64,000 bases of DNA from Pseudomonas kilonensis (GTDB taxonomy: Bacteria > Pseudomonadota > Gammaproteobacteria > Pseudomonadales > Pseudomonadaceae). This document shows positions 1-7,632 of the stretch, in pieces. Each line of letters begins with the position of its first letter. Position 1 is the first letter of the stretch. The position numbers and the translations under genes were made by a program. The notes beneath the pieces are model-generated. The model had not been told where the DNA came from and did not search any database. It saw nothing but the letters and a program-made list of their open reading frames with translations. The stretch lies in NCBI RefSeq assembly GCF_001269885.1, contig NZ_LHVH01000020.1, positions 1 to 64,000 of the forward strand, written 5' to 3'.

Positions 1-35
1 GTGCCAGTCAAAACTCCATTGCTGACACACCGCCT

Positions 36-191
36 TCGCGAGCAAGCCCGCTCCCACAATGTTCCCGGCTGATCGCAAAATCCACGTTCGCCAGTAATCC
101 CCTGTGGGAGCGAGCCTGCTCGCGATGGCGTCAGGCCAATCGGGATTGATGTTGACTGACACACCGCTATCGCGAGCAGGCTCGCTCTCAC
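36..191. repeat. REP cluster with one REPIN
   Basis: Three REP units are visible: 36-57 in one orientation, then 104-125 and 170-191 facing each other as a REPIN. The core is GTGGGAGCGAGCCTGCTCGCG or its complement. No gene is seen in 1-213. Such units are abundant and non-coding in the P. fluorescens complex. Confidence 0.85.
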
Positions 192-213
192 AAGGTTGTC
201 GGGTTGGCACGAA

Positions 214-242
214 GAAAAAAGCCCGGTCAGTTGGACCGGGCT
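214..242 (-). terminator. Rho-independent terminator of the tautomerase gene
   Basis: On the minus strand the 9-bp stem AGCCCGGTC/GACCGGGCT closes a five-base loop and is followed by a T-run. It lies 15 bp after the tautomerase stop codon. Confidence 0.8.
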
Positions 243-257
243 CGCAAGGGTGAAGCC

Positions 258-464
258 TTATTCCTTGGGAAGACTTCGATACTGCGTCGTCGTCATCCCC
301 GCGTACCCCCAATTATCCGTGTCGACCTCCTCGATCACGATGTGGGTCAAATGCGGGTCCTTGCCCAGTACGCGCTGGAGGGTTTCGGTGATTTCGGAAA
401 TCACCTGGGCTTTCTGTTCACGGGTGACGCCGTCTCGGGTAATTCGCACATTGACGAAAGGCAT
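258..464 (-). CDS. Tautomerase family protein (4-oxalocrotonate tautomerase-like)
   Basis: This 68-residue protein begins Met-Pro-Phe-Val. After Met removal this leaves the N-terminal proline that serves as catalytic base in the tautomerase superfamily. Length and the beta-alpha-beta pattern (VNVRITRDG, then a helix to about residue 35, then LTHIVIEEVD) fit the 4-OT group, whose small subunits assemble into oligomers. TGGAG precedes the ATG by about six bases. It is divergent from the LysR gene at 593, which may regulate it. The physiological substrate cannot be told from sequence; these enzymes isomerise enol/keto pairs of aromatic breakdown products or unrelated substrates. Confidence 0.8.
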   Translation of the reverse strand: MPFVNVRITRDGVTREQKAQVISEITETLQRVLGKDPHLTHIVIEEVDTDNWGYAGMTTTQYRSLPKE

Positions 465-592
465 GTTGCACTCCAGCAGCTGAGAAAGTGCGCAGGAAGA
501 ATCCCACGCCGTTGAGAGGCCACTATATTTATACGCCGCAGACTGATAAACAGGCCTTTGGAAACTTCAGTTGATACGCGGTGTAATGAATC

Positions 593-1516
593 ATGAAGCG
601 TCATTTCGAAGACCTGCAGTTGGGCAGCATAGAATTGTTCTGCCTGGCGGCGGAGGCGGGCAGCTTCACGGCGGCGGCGCAGTTGGCGGGGGTTACCCCG
701 GCGGCGGTGAGCCGCTCGATCTTTCGCCTGGAAGAGCGCCTGGGCTCACGGCTTTTCGTGCGCACCACCCGCAGTATTCGCCTGACCGAAGCCGGCAAGA
801 CCTATTTCGAGCAATGCCGCCAGGCGTTGACGCAACTGGTCGAGGCGCAACAGGAAATGATGGGCGCGCAATCGGTGCCGTCCGGGCAACTGCGCATCAG
901 CCTGCCCACCACCTACGGTCATCACCGCATCCTGCCCTTGCTGCCGGCCTTTCGGGCGCTGTACCCGCAAGTGACGGTGGACCTGCACCTGAGCAATCGA
1001 AACATCGATTTCGTCGCCGAAGGTTATGACCTCGCCATCCGGGTGCGGGCCCAGCCGGACTCGTCGTTGATCGCCCGGCTGCTGGAAGACGGGAAACTGG
1101 TGGTGGTCGCGTCTCCTGACTATCTGCGCAAGGCCGGCACGCCGCAGGTGCTTGAAGACCTGGACGATCACGAGTGCATCCAGTTCGAATTGCCCAGTAA
1201 CGGGCGACGGATTTCCTGGTTGTTCAATGTCGAGGGCAAGGAAAAGGAGGTGTTCGGCGAAGGGGGTTACTGTTGTTCGGACGATGTGCTCGGCGGTGTG
1301 ACGCTGGCCAAGCATGGCGCGGGCTTGTTCCAGACTTACAAATTCATCGTCGAACAGGAGCTGGCTAACGGGCAACTGGTGGAGGTGCTTGCGCCTTTCG
1401 CGGGGCGGTCGCGGCCGTTCACCTTGCTGTATCCCCACGGCCGGTATGTGCCGCAGCGGGTGCGTGCTTTTGTGGATTTCCTGTTGCAATACCGCCAGCA
1501 GTGGGCCGCGGATTGA
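593..1516 (+). CDS. LysR-family transcriptional regulator
   Basis: A 307-residue protein of usual LTTR length. Residues about 10-70 form the winged helix-turn-helix (SFTAAAQLAGVTPAAVSRSI, then LEERLGSRLFVRTTRSIRLTEAG), followed by a linker helix and a periplasmic-binding-like effector domain to the C-terminus. The recognition helix TPAAVSRSI is close to the subgroup that regulates small divergent operons. It is transcribed away from the tautomerase gene with 128 bp between them, the classic LTTR arrangement, so that gene is the first candidate target. The inducer is not predictable. An antisense 247-residue reading frame over it is a coding shadow. Confidence 0.9.
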   Translation: MKRHFEDLQLGSIELFCLAAEAGSFTAAAQLAGVTPAAVSRSIFRLEERLGSRLFVRTTRSIRLTEAGKTYFEQCRQALTQLVEAQQEMMGAQSVPSGQLRISLPTTYGHHRILPLLPAFRALYPQVTVDLHLSNRNIDFVAEGYDLAIRVRAQPDSSLIARLLEDGKLVVVASPDYLRKAGTPQVLEDLDDHECIQFELPSNGRRISWLFNVEGKEKEVFGEGGYCCSDDVLGGVTLAKHGAGLFQTYKFIVEQELANGQLVEVLAPFAGRSRPFTLLYPHGRYVPQRVRAFVDFLLQYRQQWAAD

Positions 1517-1550
1517 GGGGAAAAAACAACCGGTGAGGGGAGCAAACCGT

Positions 1551-1695
1551 CATGTGATTTTTAAGGCTGAAAATACATATCGATCGTTCCCACGCTCCTG
1601 CGTGGGAACGTCGCCAGGGACGCTCCGCGTTCCGTTTCTGGAAGGTGACGCAGAGCGTCACGGGATGCATTCCCACGCAGAGCGTGGGAACGATC
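1551..1695 (+). repeat. 145-bp dispersed repeat, copy 1
   Basis: The core 1582-1695 begins GATCGTTCCCACGC and ends GCGTGGGAACGATC, so its ends are inverted repeats, with an inner GACGCAGAGCGTC palindrome. It is nearly identical to 2328-2472 in the same orientation, including 31 bp of shared left flank (CATGTGATTTTTAAGGCTG...). A third, inverted core copy is at 20471-20584. No coding capacity is seen. Confidence 0.85.
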
Positions 1696-1731
1696 AAAAA
1701 CAGATATCTCGTGGACCCGGTCAACCCGCTA

Positions 1732-2166
1732 TCAGAACCGAAACGCCTGACGACCGATCAGCAGCCATTTGCCATTCTTCTGTTTCTGCCAGATCTGGAA
1801 GTTCTCGATTTCCGTCGGCACCACTTCAGTGCCCTTGAGCGCCTGCGCCGAGAAGTGGTTGCGCACCAGCGCCACATCACCCGACAAGGTGATTTTCTGG
1901 TTCTGCATTTCCAGGGTCTTGAATGCGCTCTTGCCCGTTTCGATGTCGGCGATGAAGGCCTTCTTGTCCTGGATGTTGCCGCTGGAGTGACCATAGGTCA
2001 GGTTCTCGGCGGCCAGTGCCTGGAGCTGGGGAATGTCTTTGTGCAGCATGGCTTGTGTCAAATGATCGACCGCCTGGGCCACCTCCTGCTCGGCCGATGT
2101 AGCGGCTGCCGCTGCGTAGCCGCTGAACAGGCACAAGAAGCTGATGACCAATGTCGCTTTTTTCAT
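1732..2166 (-). CDS. Exported nuclear-transport-factor-2-like (SnoaL/DUF4440-type) protein
   Basis: A 144-residue protein. The start at 2166 gives MKKATLVISF and a signal peptide ending near residue 22 (GYAAAAA), and AAGGAAA sits just upstream; a longer in-frame start 66 bp earlier lacks these. The mature part has the NTF2-like pattern: a helix with AVDHLTQAMLHKD, TYGHSSGNIQDKKAF, and a C-terminal strand NGKWLLIGRQAFRF. Members of this fold are small cone-shaped ligand-binding or isomerase domains, and many periplasmic ones have no known role. It is flanked on both sides by 145-bp repeat copies in direct orientation. Function unknown. Confidence 0.8.
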   Translation of the reverse strand: MKKATLVISFLCLFSGYAAAAATSAEQEVAQAVDHLTQAMLHKDIPQLQALAAENLTYGHSSGNIQDKKAFIADIETGKSAFKTLEMQNQKITLSGDVALVRNHFSAQALKGTEVVPTEIENFQIWQKQKNGKWLLIGRQAFRF

Positions 2167-2327
2167 GGGGATTTCCTTGTTGTTGTAGGTATCAGGAACG
2201 CGAGCGATGTGCGCTCGTCGGTCATCGTACAACTAGGGGTGAGATGTTGGCAAACCAGCCGGGTGCATGGCTCAAGAGCGCTGACAATGTGGCGAGGGAG
2301 CAAGCTCTCATGGAACAAATTGCAACC

Positions 2328-2472
2328 ATGTGATTTTTAAGGCTGAAAATACATATCGATCGTTCCCACGCTCCTGCGTGGGAATGTCGCCAGGGACGCT
2401 CCGCGTTCCGCTTCTGGAAGGTGACGCAGAGCGTCACGGGATGCATTCCCACGCAGAGCGTGGGAACGATCA
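2328..2472 (+). repeat. 145-bp dispersed repeat, copy 2
   Basis: Direct copy of 1551-1695 with the same 31-bp left flank and the same inverted ends. The pair brackets the NTF2-like gene. The right edge cuts into a degraded reading frame (2473-2690). Confidence 0.85.
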
Positions 2473-2690
2473 AAGTCCAATCGGTCTATGAGGAACCGCA
2501 GGTCAATATCGGGCAAGGTGCCATTTGATAACGCAACAAGTTGTAGCCGGTCAACTGTAGGAAAATTCCCCAAGGCATCCGCCAACGTATTATCTACGGC
2601 ATGACCTCGTTTAATATCGATGAGGCCAAAGCGTCCCATAAGACACTGTATTTACACCCATACAGCCCCAAGAAATAACGAAGAAAAGTC
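2473..2690 (-). pseudogene. Degraded coding remnant, family not recognised
   Basis: On the minus strand two overlapping frames look protein-like: one from about 2690 (ATFLRYFLGLYGCKYSV...) runs into a stop near 2620, and another (LIDIKRGHAVDNTLADALGN...DLRFLIDRL) continues until it enters the 145-bp repeat at 2472. This suggests a frameshifted gene end truncated by the repeat. No family could be named, and the frames could be fortuitous. Confidence 0.3.
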
Positions 2691-2860
2691 GCCATGTTTA
2701 ATTTAAGAAAACATATCCAGCGCGACACGTTTAAATACATTCCACATAACGCCCCAAAGGCTACGAGCCCTTGCGTCCTTACTTACGCATGCGTCAGAAT
2801 CCGCTGGCTTGTGCGCTTTGCCCCTGGCTTCTATCGTTTACCTGCCACTGCCCATCAGTG

Positions 2861-3034
2861 GTCGGGTTTAGTAGCCCATCAGGTTTGGTAAGGTGCTTGA
2901 GCACCGTTCAGTCAGGTTATTTATATGCCTGCACTAAATGGTGGTTGTGCGCAGGGTGCCCTCGGGCGCGCCGGGTTTTGCCAATTCCTACCGGTCTACT
3001 AACCTGCGTACAGCCGCCACCCTTCTTTTAGTAG
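2861..3034 (+). ncRNA. Candidate structured leader RNA upstream of the DUF6124 gene
   Basis: Arms 2940-2955 (GGTGGTTGTGCGCAGG) and 3003-3021 (CCTGCGTACAGCCGCCACC) pair into a long stem with a three-base bulge. Inside lies GCCCTCGGGC; upstream is the small hairpin GGTGCT/AGCACC at 2892-2905. The element CTACTAA (2996-3002) can pair either with TTAGTAG at 2868-2874 or with a second TTAGTAG at 3028-3034, giving two mutually exclusive folds. The segment ends about 35 bp before the DUF6124 start. Reading frames across it are short and not protein-like. It could be a 5'UTR switch or an independent RNA. Confidence 0.5.
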
Positions 3035-3070
3035 AGAACGGTTGCAGCTCCAATGTAGGAATTGTCAATT

Positions 3071-3433
3071 ATGTTCAAAGTAACGCCCAACCCCCCGGAT
3101 ATCTATTCGGTACTCTACGGCGACTCTCTCGACCCTGAAAAGTTGAAAGAGGCGGCAGACCGCGCGCTCAAGCACTACCTGAACCCCGGGGCAACGAAAA
3201 CGCAGATACCGCCCCGCAAGCCCAGCACGATCTTCACCATCGACGCAGCGGTGGATGACGAAACGTTACTCGTGGAGGCGTGCGAATCCTTGGCATCCGC
3301 CAGCGTGATGGTCAGCGACCTCACCGAGTTGACGGACGGCCCAAGGCGCCAAACGATGCTGGTGCTGCAACGGGTCATCATGTTGGGTGAGCTAGCGGTC
3401 AATCGAGTACTGGATAACTACAAGCCTGGGTAG
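3071..3433 (+). CDS. DUF6124 family protein
   Basis: A 120-residue protein beginning MFKVTPNPPDIYSVLYG, with EAADRALKHYLNP, a middle FTIDAAVDDETLLVEACESLASASVM segment and a C-terminal helix. These match my recollection of the Pseudomonas-restricted DUF6124 family, which has no assigned role. The start at 3071 has TAGGA nine bases upstream; an in-frame ATG three codons earlier is less well placed. It is predicted soluble, helical and cytoplasmic. The notable context is the long potentially structured leader before it. Transcription appears monocistronic. Confidence 0.75.
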   Translation: MFKVTPNPPDIYSVLYGDSLDPEKLKEAADRALKHYLNPGATKTQIPPRKPSTIFTIDAAVDDETLLVEACESLASASVMVSDLTELTDGPRRQTMLVLQRVIMLGELAVNRVLDNYKPG

Positions 3434-3527
3434 TCGCCAGGTAGTGTTGTGGGGGGCGCCGCAAGCGCCCTCACAACCTAAGTCCACGACGCTCGGTGGA
3501 ATGTTGGGTTCCCTTGTTGTTCCGCCT

Positions 3528-4424
3528 TCACAACCCTTCCCGAACCGCCCCCCGAATCCCCTCCAGCAACATGGTAAACGCCGGGTTGTCGTTGTCCTCG
3601 CGCCACACCAGGTGCAATTCGCTCTGCACCCCTTCGCCCAGGTCGATCTCGCGAAACACCACCTGCTTGAACACCACGCTGGTGGCGCAACGCGGTACCA
3701 GGGCCAGGCCCATGCCGGCGTTGACCAGTGCCAGGATCGTCAGCGACGACCCCAGCCACTGCACGAATTGCGGTGCGACCCGGGCCGAGCGGAGCATGCC
3801 GGTGAGCAGTTCGTTGAAGGGCGGGTAGGCGGCGTGGGAGTACATCAGGAACGGTTGTCCGTCCAGGTCCTGGACGCTGACGGTTTCAGCGCTGGCCAGC
3901 GGATGTCCGGCAGGCACCGCCAGCACGAAGGGTTCGCGCACCAGGCATTCGGTGGCGTAGCCGGTTTCCAGCAGTGGCGAGCGGACGATGCCCAGGTCGA
4001 TGCGCCGAGCGCGCAGGGCTTCATGCTGCTGGTAGGTGTTCATCTCCGCCAGGACGATTTTGACCTGGGGCTGTTTCAGCCGGGCCTCGGCAATCACCTT
4101 GGGCAGAAACTCGTACACCGCACTGCCGACGAAGCTGATGGTGACCGAGCCGATGTCACCCTTGGCAAAACGCTTGGCGGCCTCGGCGGCTTGTTGCGCC
4201 TGTTCCAACAGGTTCTGGGCCTCGATGAAAAACGCCCGGCCGGCGGCGGTGAGCGCCACGCTGCGGGTGCTGCGAGTGAACAGCTCGACGCCCAGGTGGT
4301 GCTCCAGCAATTGGATCTGCCGGCTCAGCGGTGGCTGGGTCATGTTCAGGCGTTCGGCGGCGCGACGGAAGTTGAGTTCGGTCGCCACGGTGGTGAAGCA
4401 GCGCAGCTGGGCCAGTTCAAACAT
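3528..4424 (-). CDS. LysR-family regulator of the adjacent sugar-acid genes
   Basis: A 298-residue LTTR. The start at 4424 gives MFELAQLRCFTTVATELNFRRAAERLNMTQPPLSRQI, the standard beginning of this family; an open frame upstream is not protein-like. Helix-turn-helix at about residues 18-37, effector domain from about 90. It is divergent from an MFS importer and a glucarate-dehydratase-like gene, the common LTTR arrangement, so it is inferred to control them in response to a hexarate or related acid. The 108-bp divergent region (4425-4532) should hold its operator; no unambiguous T-N11-A box was assigned. Confidence 0.88.
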   Translation of the reverse strand: MFELAQLRCFTTVATELNFRRAAERLNMTQPPLSRQIQLLEHHLGVELFTRSTRSVALTAAGRAFFIEAQNLLEQAQQAAEAAKRFAKGDIGSVTISFVGSAVYEFLPKVIAEARLKQPQVKIVLAEMNTYQQHEALRARRIDLGIVRSPLLETGYATECLVREPFVLAVPAGHPLASAETVSVQDLDGQPFLMYSHAAYPPFNELLTGMLRSARVAPQFVQWLGSSLTILALVNAGMGLALVPRCATSVVFKQVVFREIDLGEGVQSELHLVWREDNDNPAFTMLLEGIRGAVREGL

Positions 4425-4532
4425 TGATTCAATCCAGGTATCAATCAAGTGCCAAGTTAGATTAGACGGGAACAATCCGTCGCGTCCATCATCGTCCCGT
4501 TCCCCACAAAAACAATGATCGGGAGGCACCCC

Positions 4533-5930
4533 TTGAATAACGTAACGGACTCCACCCATGACAGCACCCTGGCGCTCGCGGCGGCCAAGGTCAAACGTCA
4601 TGTCCTGCCGCTGGTGGTGGTGATGTTCATCGTCAACTACATCGACCGGGTCAACATCGGCTTCGTGCGCAGCCACCTGGAAACCGACCTGGGCATCGGC
4701 GCGGCGGCCTACGGGCTCGGCGCCGGACTGTTCTTCATCGGCTACGCGCTGTTCGAAGTCCCGTCCAACATGCTCTTGCAACGCTACGGCGCGCGTGCCT
4801 GGTTGACGCGCATCATGTTCACCTGGGGCGCGGCCGCCATGGCCATGGCCTTTGTGCGCGGCGAGACCAGTTTTTATGTGCTGCGCTTCATCCTCGGCGC
4901 GGCGGAGGCGGGGTTCTTTCCCGGCATCATCTACTACTTCACCCAATGGCTACCCGCCAACGAGCGCGGCAAGGCGATGGCGATCTTCCTCAGCGGTTCG
5001 GCCATTGCCTCGGTGATTTCCGGCCCGGTGTCCGGCGCCTTGCTGCACATCAGCGGGTTGGGCCTGCATGGCTGGCAGTGGATGTTCCTGATCGAAGGTT
5101 TTGCCTCCATCGTGCTGTGCGGGTTTGTCTGGTTCTGGTTGCAGTCGCATCCGAGCCAGGCGAAATGGCTGACGGCTGAAGAGAAAAGCGTATTGATCGC
5201 CGCCATCGCTGAAGAGCAACGGGCCCGGGAAGCGGCCCAGGTGATCAAGCCGTCGATGTTCAAGTTGCTGGCCGACCGGCAGATCGCGCTGTTCTGTTTC
5301 ATCTACTTTTCCATCGCCTTGACCATCTACGGTGCCACGTTCTGGCTACCGAGCATGATCAAGAAAATGGGCAACCTGGGGGACTTCCAGGTCGGTTTGC
5401 TCAACTCCATTCCATGGATCATTTCCATCATTGCGATGTACGGCTTTGCCGCCCTGGCCGGCAAATGGAAATTCCAGCAGGCCTGGGTCGCGGTGACGCT
5501 GGTGGTCGCTGCGTTCGGCATGTTCATGTCCACCACGGGCGGGCCGATCTTTGCCTTCGTGGCGATCTGTTTCGCGGCTATTGGTTTCAAGGCTGCCTCG
5601 GCGTTGTTCTGGCCGATTCCCCAGGGTTACCTGGATGCACGCATCGCGGCGGCGGTGATCGCCTTGATCAACTCCATCGGTAACCTCGGCGGTTTTGTCG
5701 CGCCGACGGCGTTCGGTTTCCTGGAGCAGACCACCGGCTCCATCGAAGGCGGCCTGTATGGGTTGGCCGCCACGTCGCTTGTCGCCGCCGTGGTGATCTT
5801 TTTCGCCCGCACCGCACCGAAGCGCGACACCCCGAACTCACGGTCCGGCCGCCCCGAAACCGTTGCCGGAGCCGATCAGTCGCAAACCTCTCAAGCTTTG
5901 AAACCTGGCCCATCGGGAGCCGCTGTATGA
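4533..5930 (+). CDS. MFS transporter, anion:cation symporter group (hexarate/sugar-acid type)
   Basis: A 465-residue, 12-helix major facilitator. The segment NYIDRVNIGFVRSHLETDLGI early in the protein and RFILGAAEAGFFPGIIYYFTQW near residue 125 are typical of the ACS family that imports glucarate, tartrate, phthalate and similar anions. The chosen start is TTG at 4533, six bases after GGGAGG; an in-frame ATG at 4515 overlaps that ribosome binding site and is less likely. The stop overlaps the next gene by four bases (ATGA), so both are cotranscribed, and the neighbouring dehydratase suggests the substrate is a hexaric acid. Exact substrate not determined. Confidence 0.85.
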   Translation: MNNVTDSTHDSTLALAAAKVKRHVLPLVVVMFIVNYIDRVNIGFVRSHLETDLGIGAAAYGLGAGLFFIGYALFEVPSNMLLQRYGARAWLTRIMFTWGAAAMAMAFVRGETSFYVLRFILGAAEAGFFPGIIYYFTQWLPANERGKAMAIFLSGSAIASVISGPVSGALLHISGLGLHGWQWMFLIEGFASIVLCGFVWFWLQSHPSQAKWLTAEEKSVLIAAIAEEQRAREAAQVIKPSMFKLLADRQIALFCFIYFSIALTIYGATFWLPSMIKKMGNLGDFQVGLLNSIPWIISIIAMYGFAALAGKWKFQQAWVAVTLVVAAFGMFMSTTGGPIFAFVAICFAAIGFKAASALFWPIPQGYLDARIAAAVIALINSIGNLGGFVAPTAFGFLEQTTGSIEGGLYGLAATSLVAAVVIFFARTAPKRDTPNSRSGRPETVAGADQSQTSQALKPGPSGAAV

Positions 5931-7201
5931 AGATCAAACGCGTCACCGTCACCCCCATCGCTTTTCGCGATCCACCTTTGCTCAACGCCAGCGGCATCCA
6001 TGAGCCGTTCGCGTTGCGCTCGATCATCGAGATCGAGAGCGACAACGGTTACATCGGCCTCGGGGAGAGCTACGGCGATGCGCCGGCCCTGGCGATCCAG
6101 CAGCAGTTGCAGAGCCAGTTGATCGGCCTGGATCCGTTCAACCTCAACCAGTTGCGGGCCATCGTCCAGGCGACCGTCGCCGCGCAGAAACCGGTCAGCG
6201 TTGCCGGTGCCGAACTGGCGCCGGGTTCCCACGCGAGCAAGGCAGTGAGCAATGCCTATTCGGCGTTCGAAGTGGCATGCCTGGACTTGCAGGCCCACTC
6301 CCTGAACGTGCCGCTGGTGGACCTGCTGGGCGGCGCGATTCGCGACGAGATCCCGTTCAGTGCCTACTTGTTTTTCAAGTACGCCGAGCACATCGATTCG
6401 CCGTACCCGCCCGACAGTTGGGGCGAGGCGCTCAACGAACAGCAGATCGTCGCCCAGGCCCGGCGGATGATCCAGGACTATGGCTTCAAGAGCATCAAGC
6501 TCAAGGCCGGCGCCCTCGATCCGGAGCATGAAGTCGCGTGTATCAAGGCGCTGAAACAGGCCTTTCCCGGCTACCCGTTGCGCATCGACCCCAATGGCAA
6601 CTGGTCCCTGGAAACCTCGATTCGCATGGCCGAGCTGCTGGGGGATGACCTGCAGTATTACGAAGACCCGACGCCGGGGCTGGAAGGCATGGCCGAGCTG
6701 CACAAACGCACGGGGCTGCCGCTGGCGACCAACATGGTAGTCACCGATTTCGATGAGTTTCGCCGCAGCGTGGCGCTGGACAGTGTGCAAATCGTGTTGG
6801 CCGACCACCATTACTGGGGCGGCCTGCGCGACACCCAGGCCTTGGCGAAAATGTGCAGCACCTTTGGCCTGGGCGTGTCGATGCATTCGAACTCGCACCT
6901 GGGCATCAGCCTCATGGCCATGGCCCACGTGGCGGCCGCGGTGCCGAACCTGGACTACGCCTGCGACACCCATTACCCCTGGCAGGAACCGGATGAAGAA
7001 GTGATCAAGGGCGGCAAGCTGCCGATTGTCGACGGCTGCGTGAAGATCACCCGGGCGCCTGGCCTTGGCCTGGAATTGGACCGGGATCAACTGGGCAAGC
7101 TGCATGAGCAGTTCCTCAGTTGCGGCATCCGCCAGCGCGACGATGTGCGGCAGATGCAGCGTTACCGGCCGGAGTGGAAGACCGTCAAGCCGCGGTTCTG
7201 A
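5927..7201 (+). CDS. Glucarate dehydratase-like enzyme (enolase superfamily)
   Basis: A 424-residue enolase-superfamily enzyme of the glucarate dehydratase group, which abstracts a proton alpha to the carboxylate and eliminates water. Catalytic landmarks are visible in order: the KxK pair in SIKLKAG, metal ligands in RIDPNGNW and YYEDPTP, ATNM, then LADHHYWGG and the base histidine in SMHSNSHLG. It is slightly shorter than E. coli GudD. It begins inside the stop codon of the MFS gene, forming an import-and-dehydration operon under the divergent LysR. The substrate could be D-glucarate, galactarate or idarate; no downstream aldolase or dehydrogenase genes are in the window. Confidence 0.82.
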   Translation: MKIKRVTVTPIAFRDPPLLNASGIHEPFALRSIIEIESDNGYIGLGESYGDAPALAIQQQLQSQLIGLDPFNLNQLRAIVQATVAAQKPVSVAGAELAPGSHASKAVSNAYSAFEVACLDLQAHSLNVPLVDLLGGAIRDEIPFSAYLFFKYAEHIDSPYPPDSWGEALNEQQIVAQARRMIQDYGFKSIKLKAGALDPEHEVACIKALKQAFPGYPLRIDPNGNWSLETSIRMAELLGDDLQYYEDPTPGLEGMAELHKRTGLPLATNMVVTDFDEFRRSVALDSVQIVLADHHYWGGLRDTQALAKMCSTFGLGVSMHSNSHLGISLMAMAHVAAAVPNLDYACDTHYPWQEPDEEVIKGGKLPIVDGCVKITRAPGLGLELDRDQLGKLHEQFLSCGIRQRDDVRQMQRYRPEWKTVKPRF

Positions 7202-7230
7202 GCCGAAGGCGAGGGGCCTGCTGCGCAGGC

Positions 7231-7353
7231 CAGCGGGAGCAAGGTCTGTGGGAGCAAAGTCTGTGGGAGCAAGGCTTGCCCGCGATGAACGATAACGCGG
7301 TCCGGCGGTTCGACCGCGGCGCGGCTATCGCGGGCAAGCCTTGCTCCCACAGG
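7231..7353. repeat. REPIN with a duplicated 16-bp REP head
   Basis: The motif GGGAGCAAGGTCTGTGGGAGCAAAG is iterated before a REPIN (CTTGCCCGCGATGAACGATAACGCGG...CGCGGGCAAGCCTTGCTCCCACAGG). Almost the same REPIN recurs at 8846-8952 on the other side of the porin gene. The gap 7202-7632 holds no gene. Confidence 0.8.
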
Positions 7354-7410
7354 TATCTCCACAGGTATCTCCACAGGTATCTCCACAGGTATCTCCACAG
7401 GTATCTCCAC
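7351..7410. repeat. 12-bp tandem repeat, five copies
   Basis: AGGTATCTCCAC is repeated five times without a mismatch, starting exactly at the REP tail (CTCCCACAGG). It looks like slippage expansion of the REP edge. Nothing else is seen up to the porin start. Confidence 0.9.
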
Positions 7411-7632
7411 AGGTCTTGCTCTCACAGAAAAATCCCTCCCACATCCCTAGGCCGCCCTGCGACCCACACCCAAAGTACCGCACCCGCCAGCCTCGCCGTC
7501 TTACACCCAAACTGCCGCGCCGGGCCGGCGCTGCCAAAGCATCCGCCAATTGCCTCCAAGGCAGCGTATGACGCGCCCGGGCGCCTTTCGATAATCGCCT
7601 CCGACATCCCGTCCCCTGTTGCGGAGCGCGCC

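Noticed and set aside
2771..3031. 86-residue ORF before the DUF6124 gene
   Set aside because: It is rich in Cys, Pro and Arg with no fold-like pattern, and lies over the RNA-like paired arms; better explained as structured leader.
3528..4946. 472-residue start for the LysR gene
   Set aside because: The extra N-terminal part overlaps the divergent MFS gene and is not protein-like; LTTR homology begins exactly at the Met at 4424.
7351..7410. CRISPR-like or iteron repeats
   Set aside because: Twelve-base head-to-tail copies without spacers at a REP edge; no replication gene nearby, so slippage is the simpler reading.
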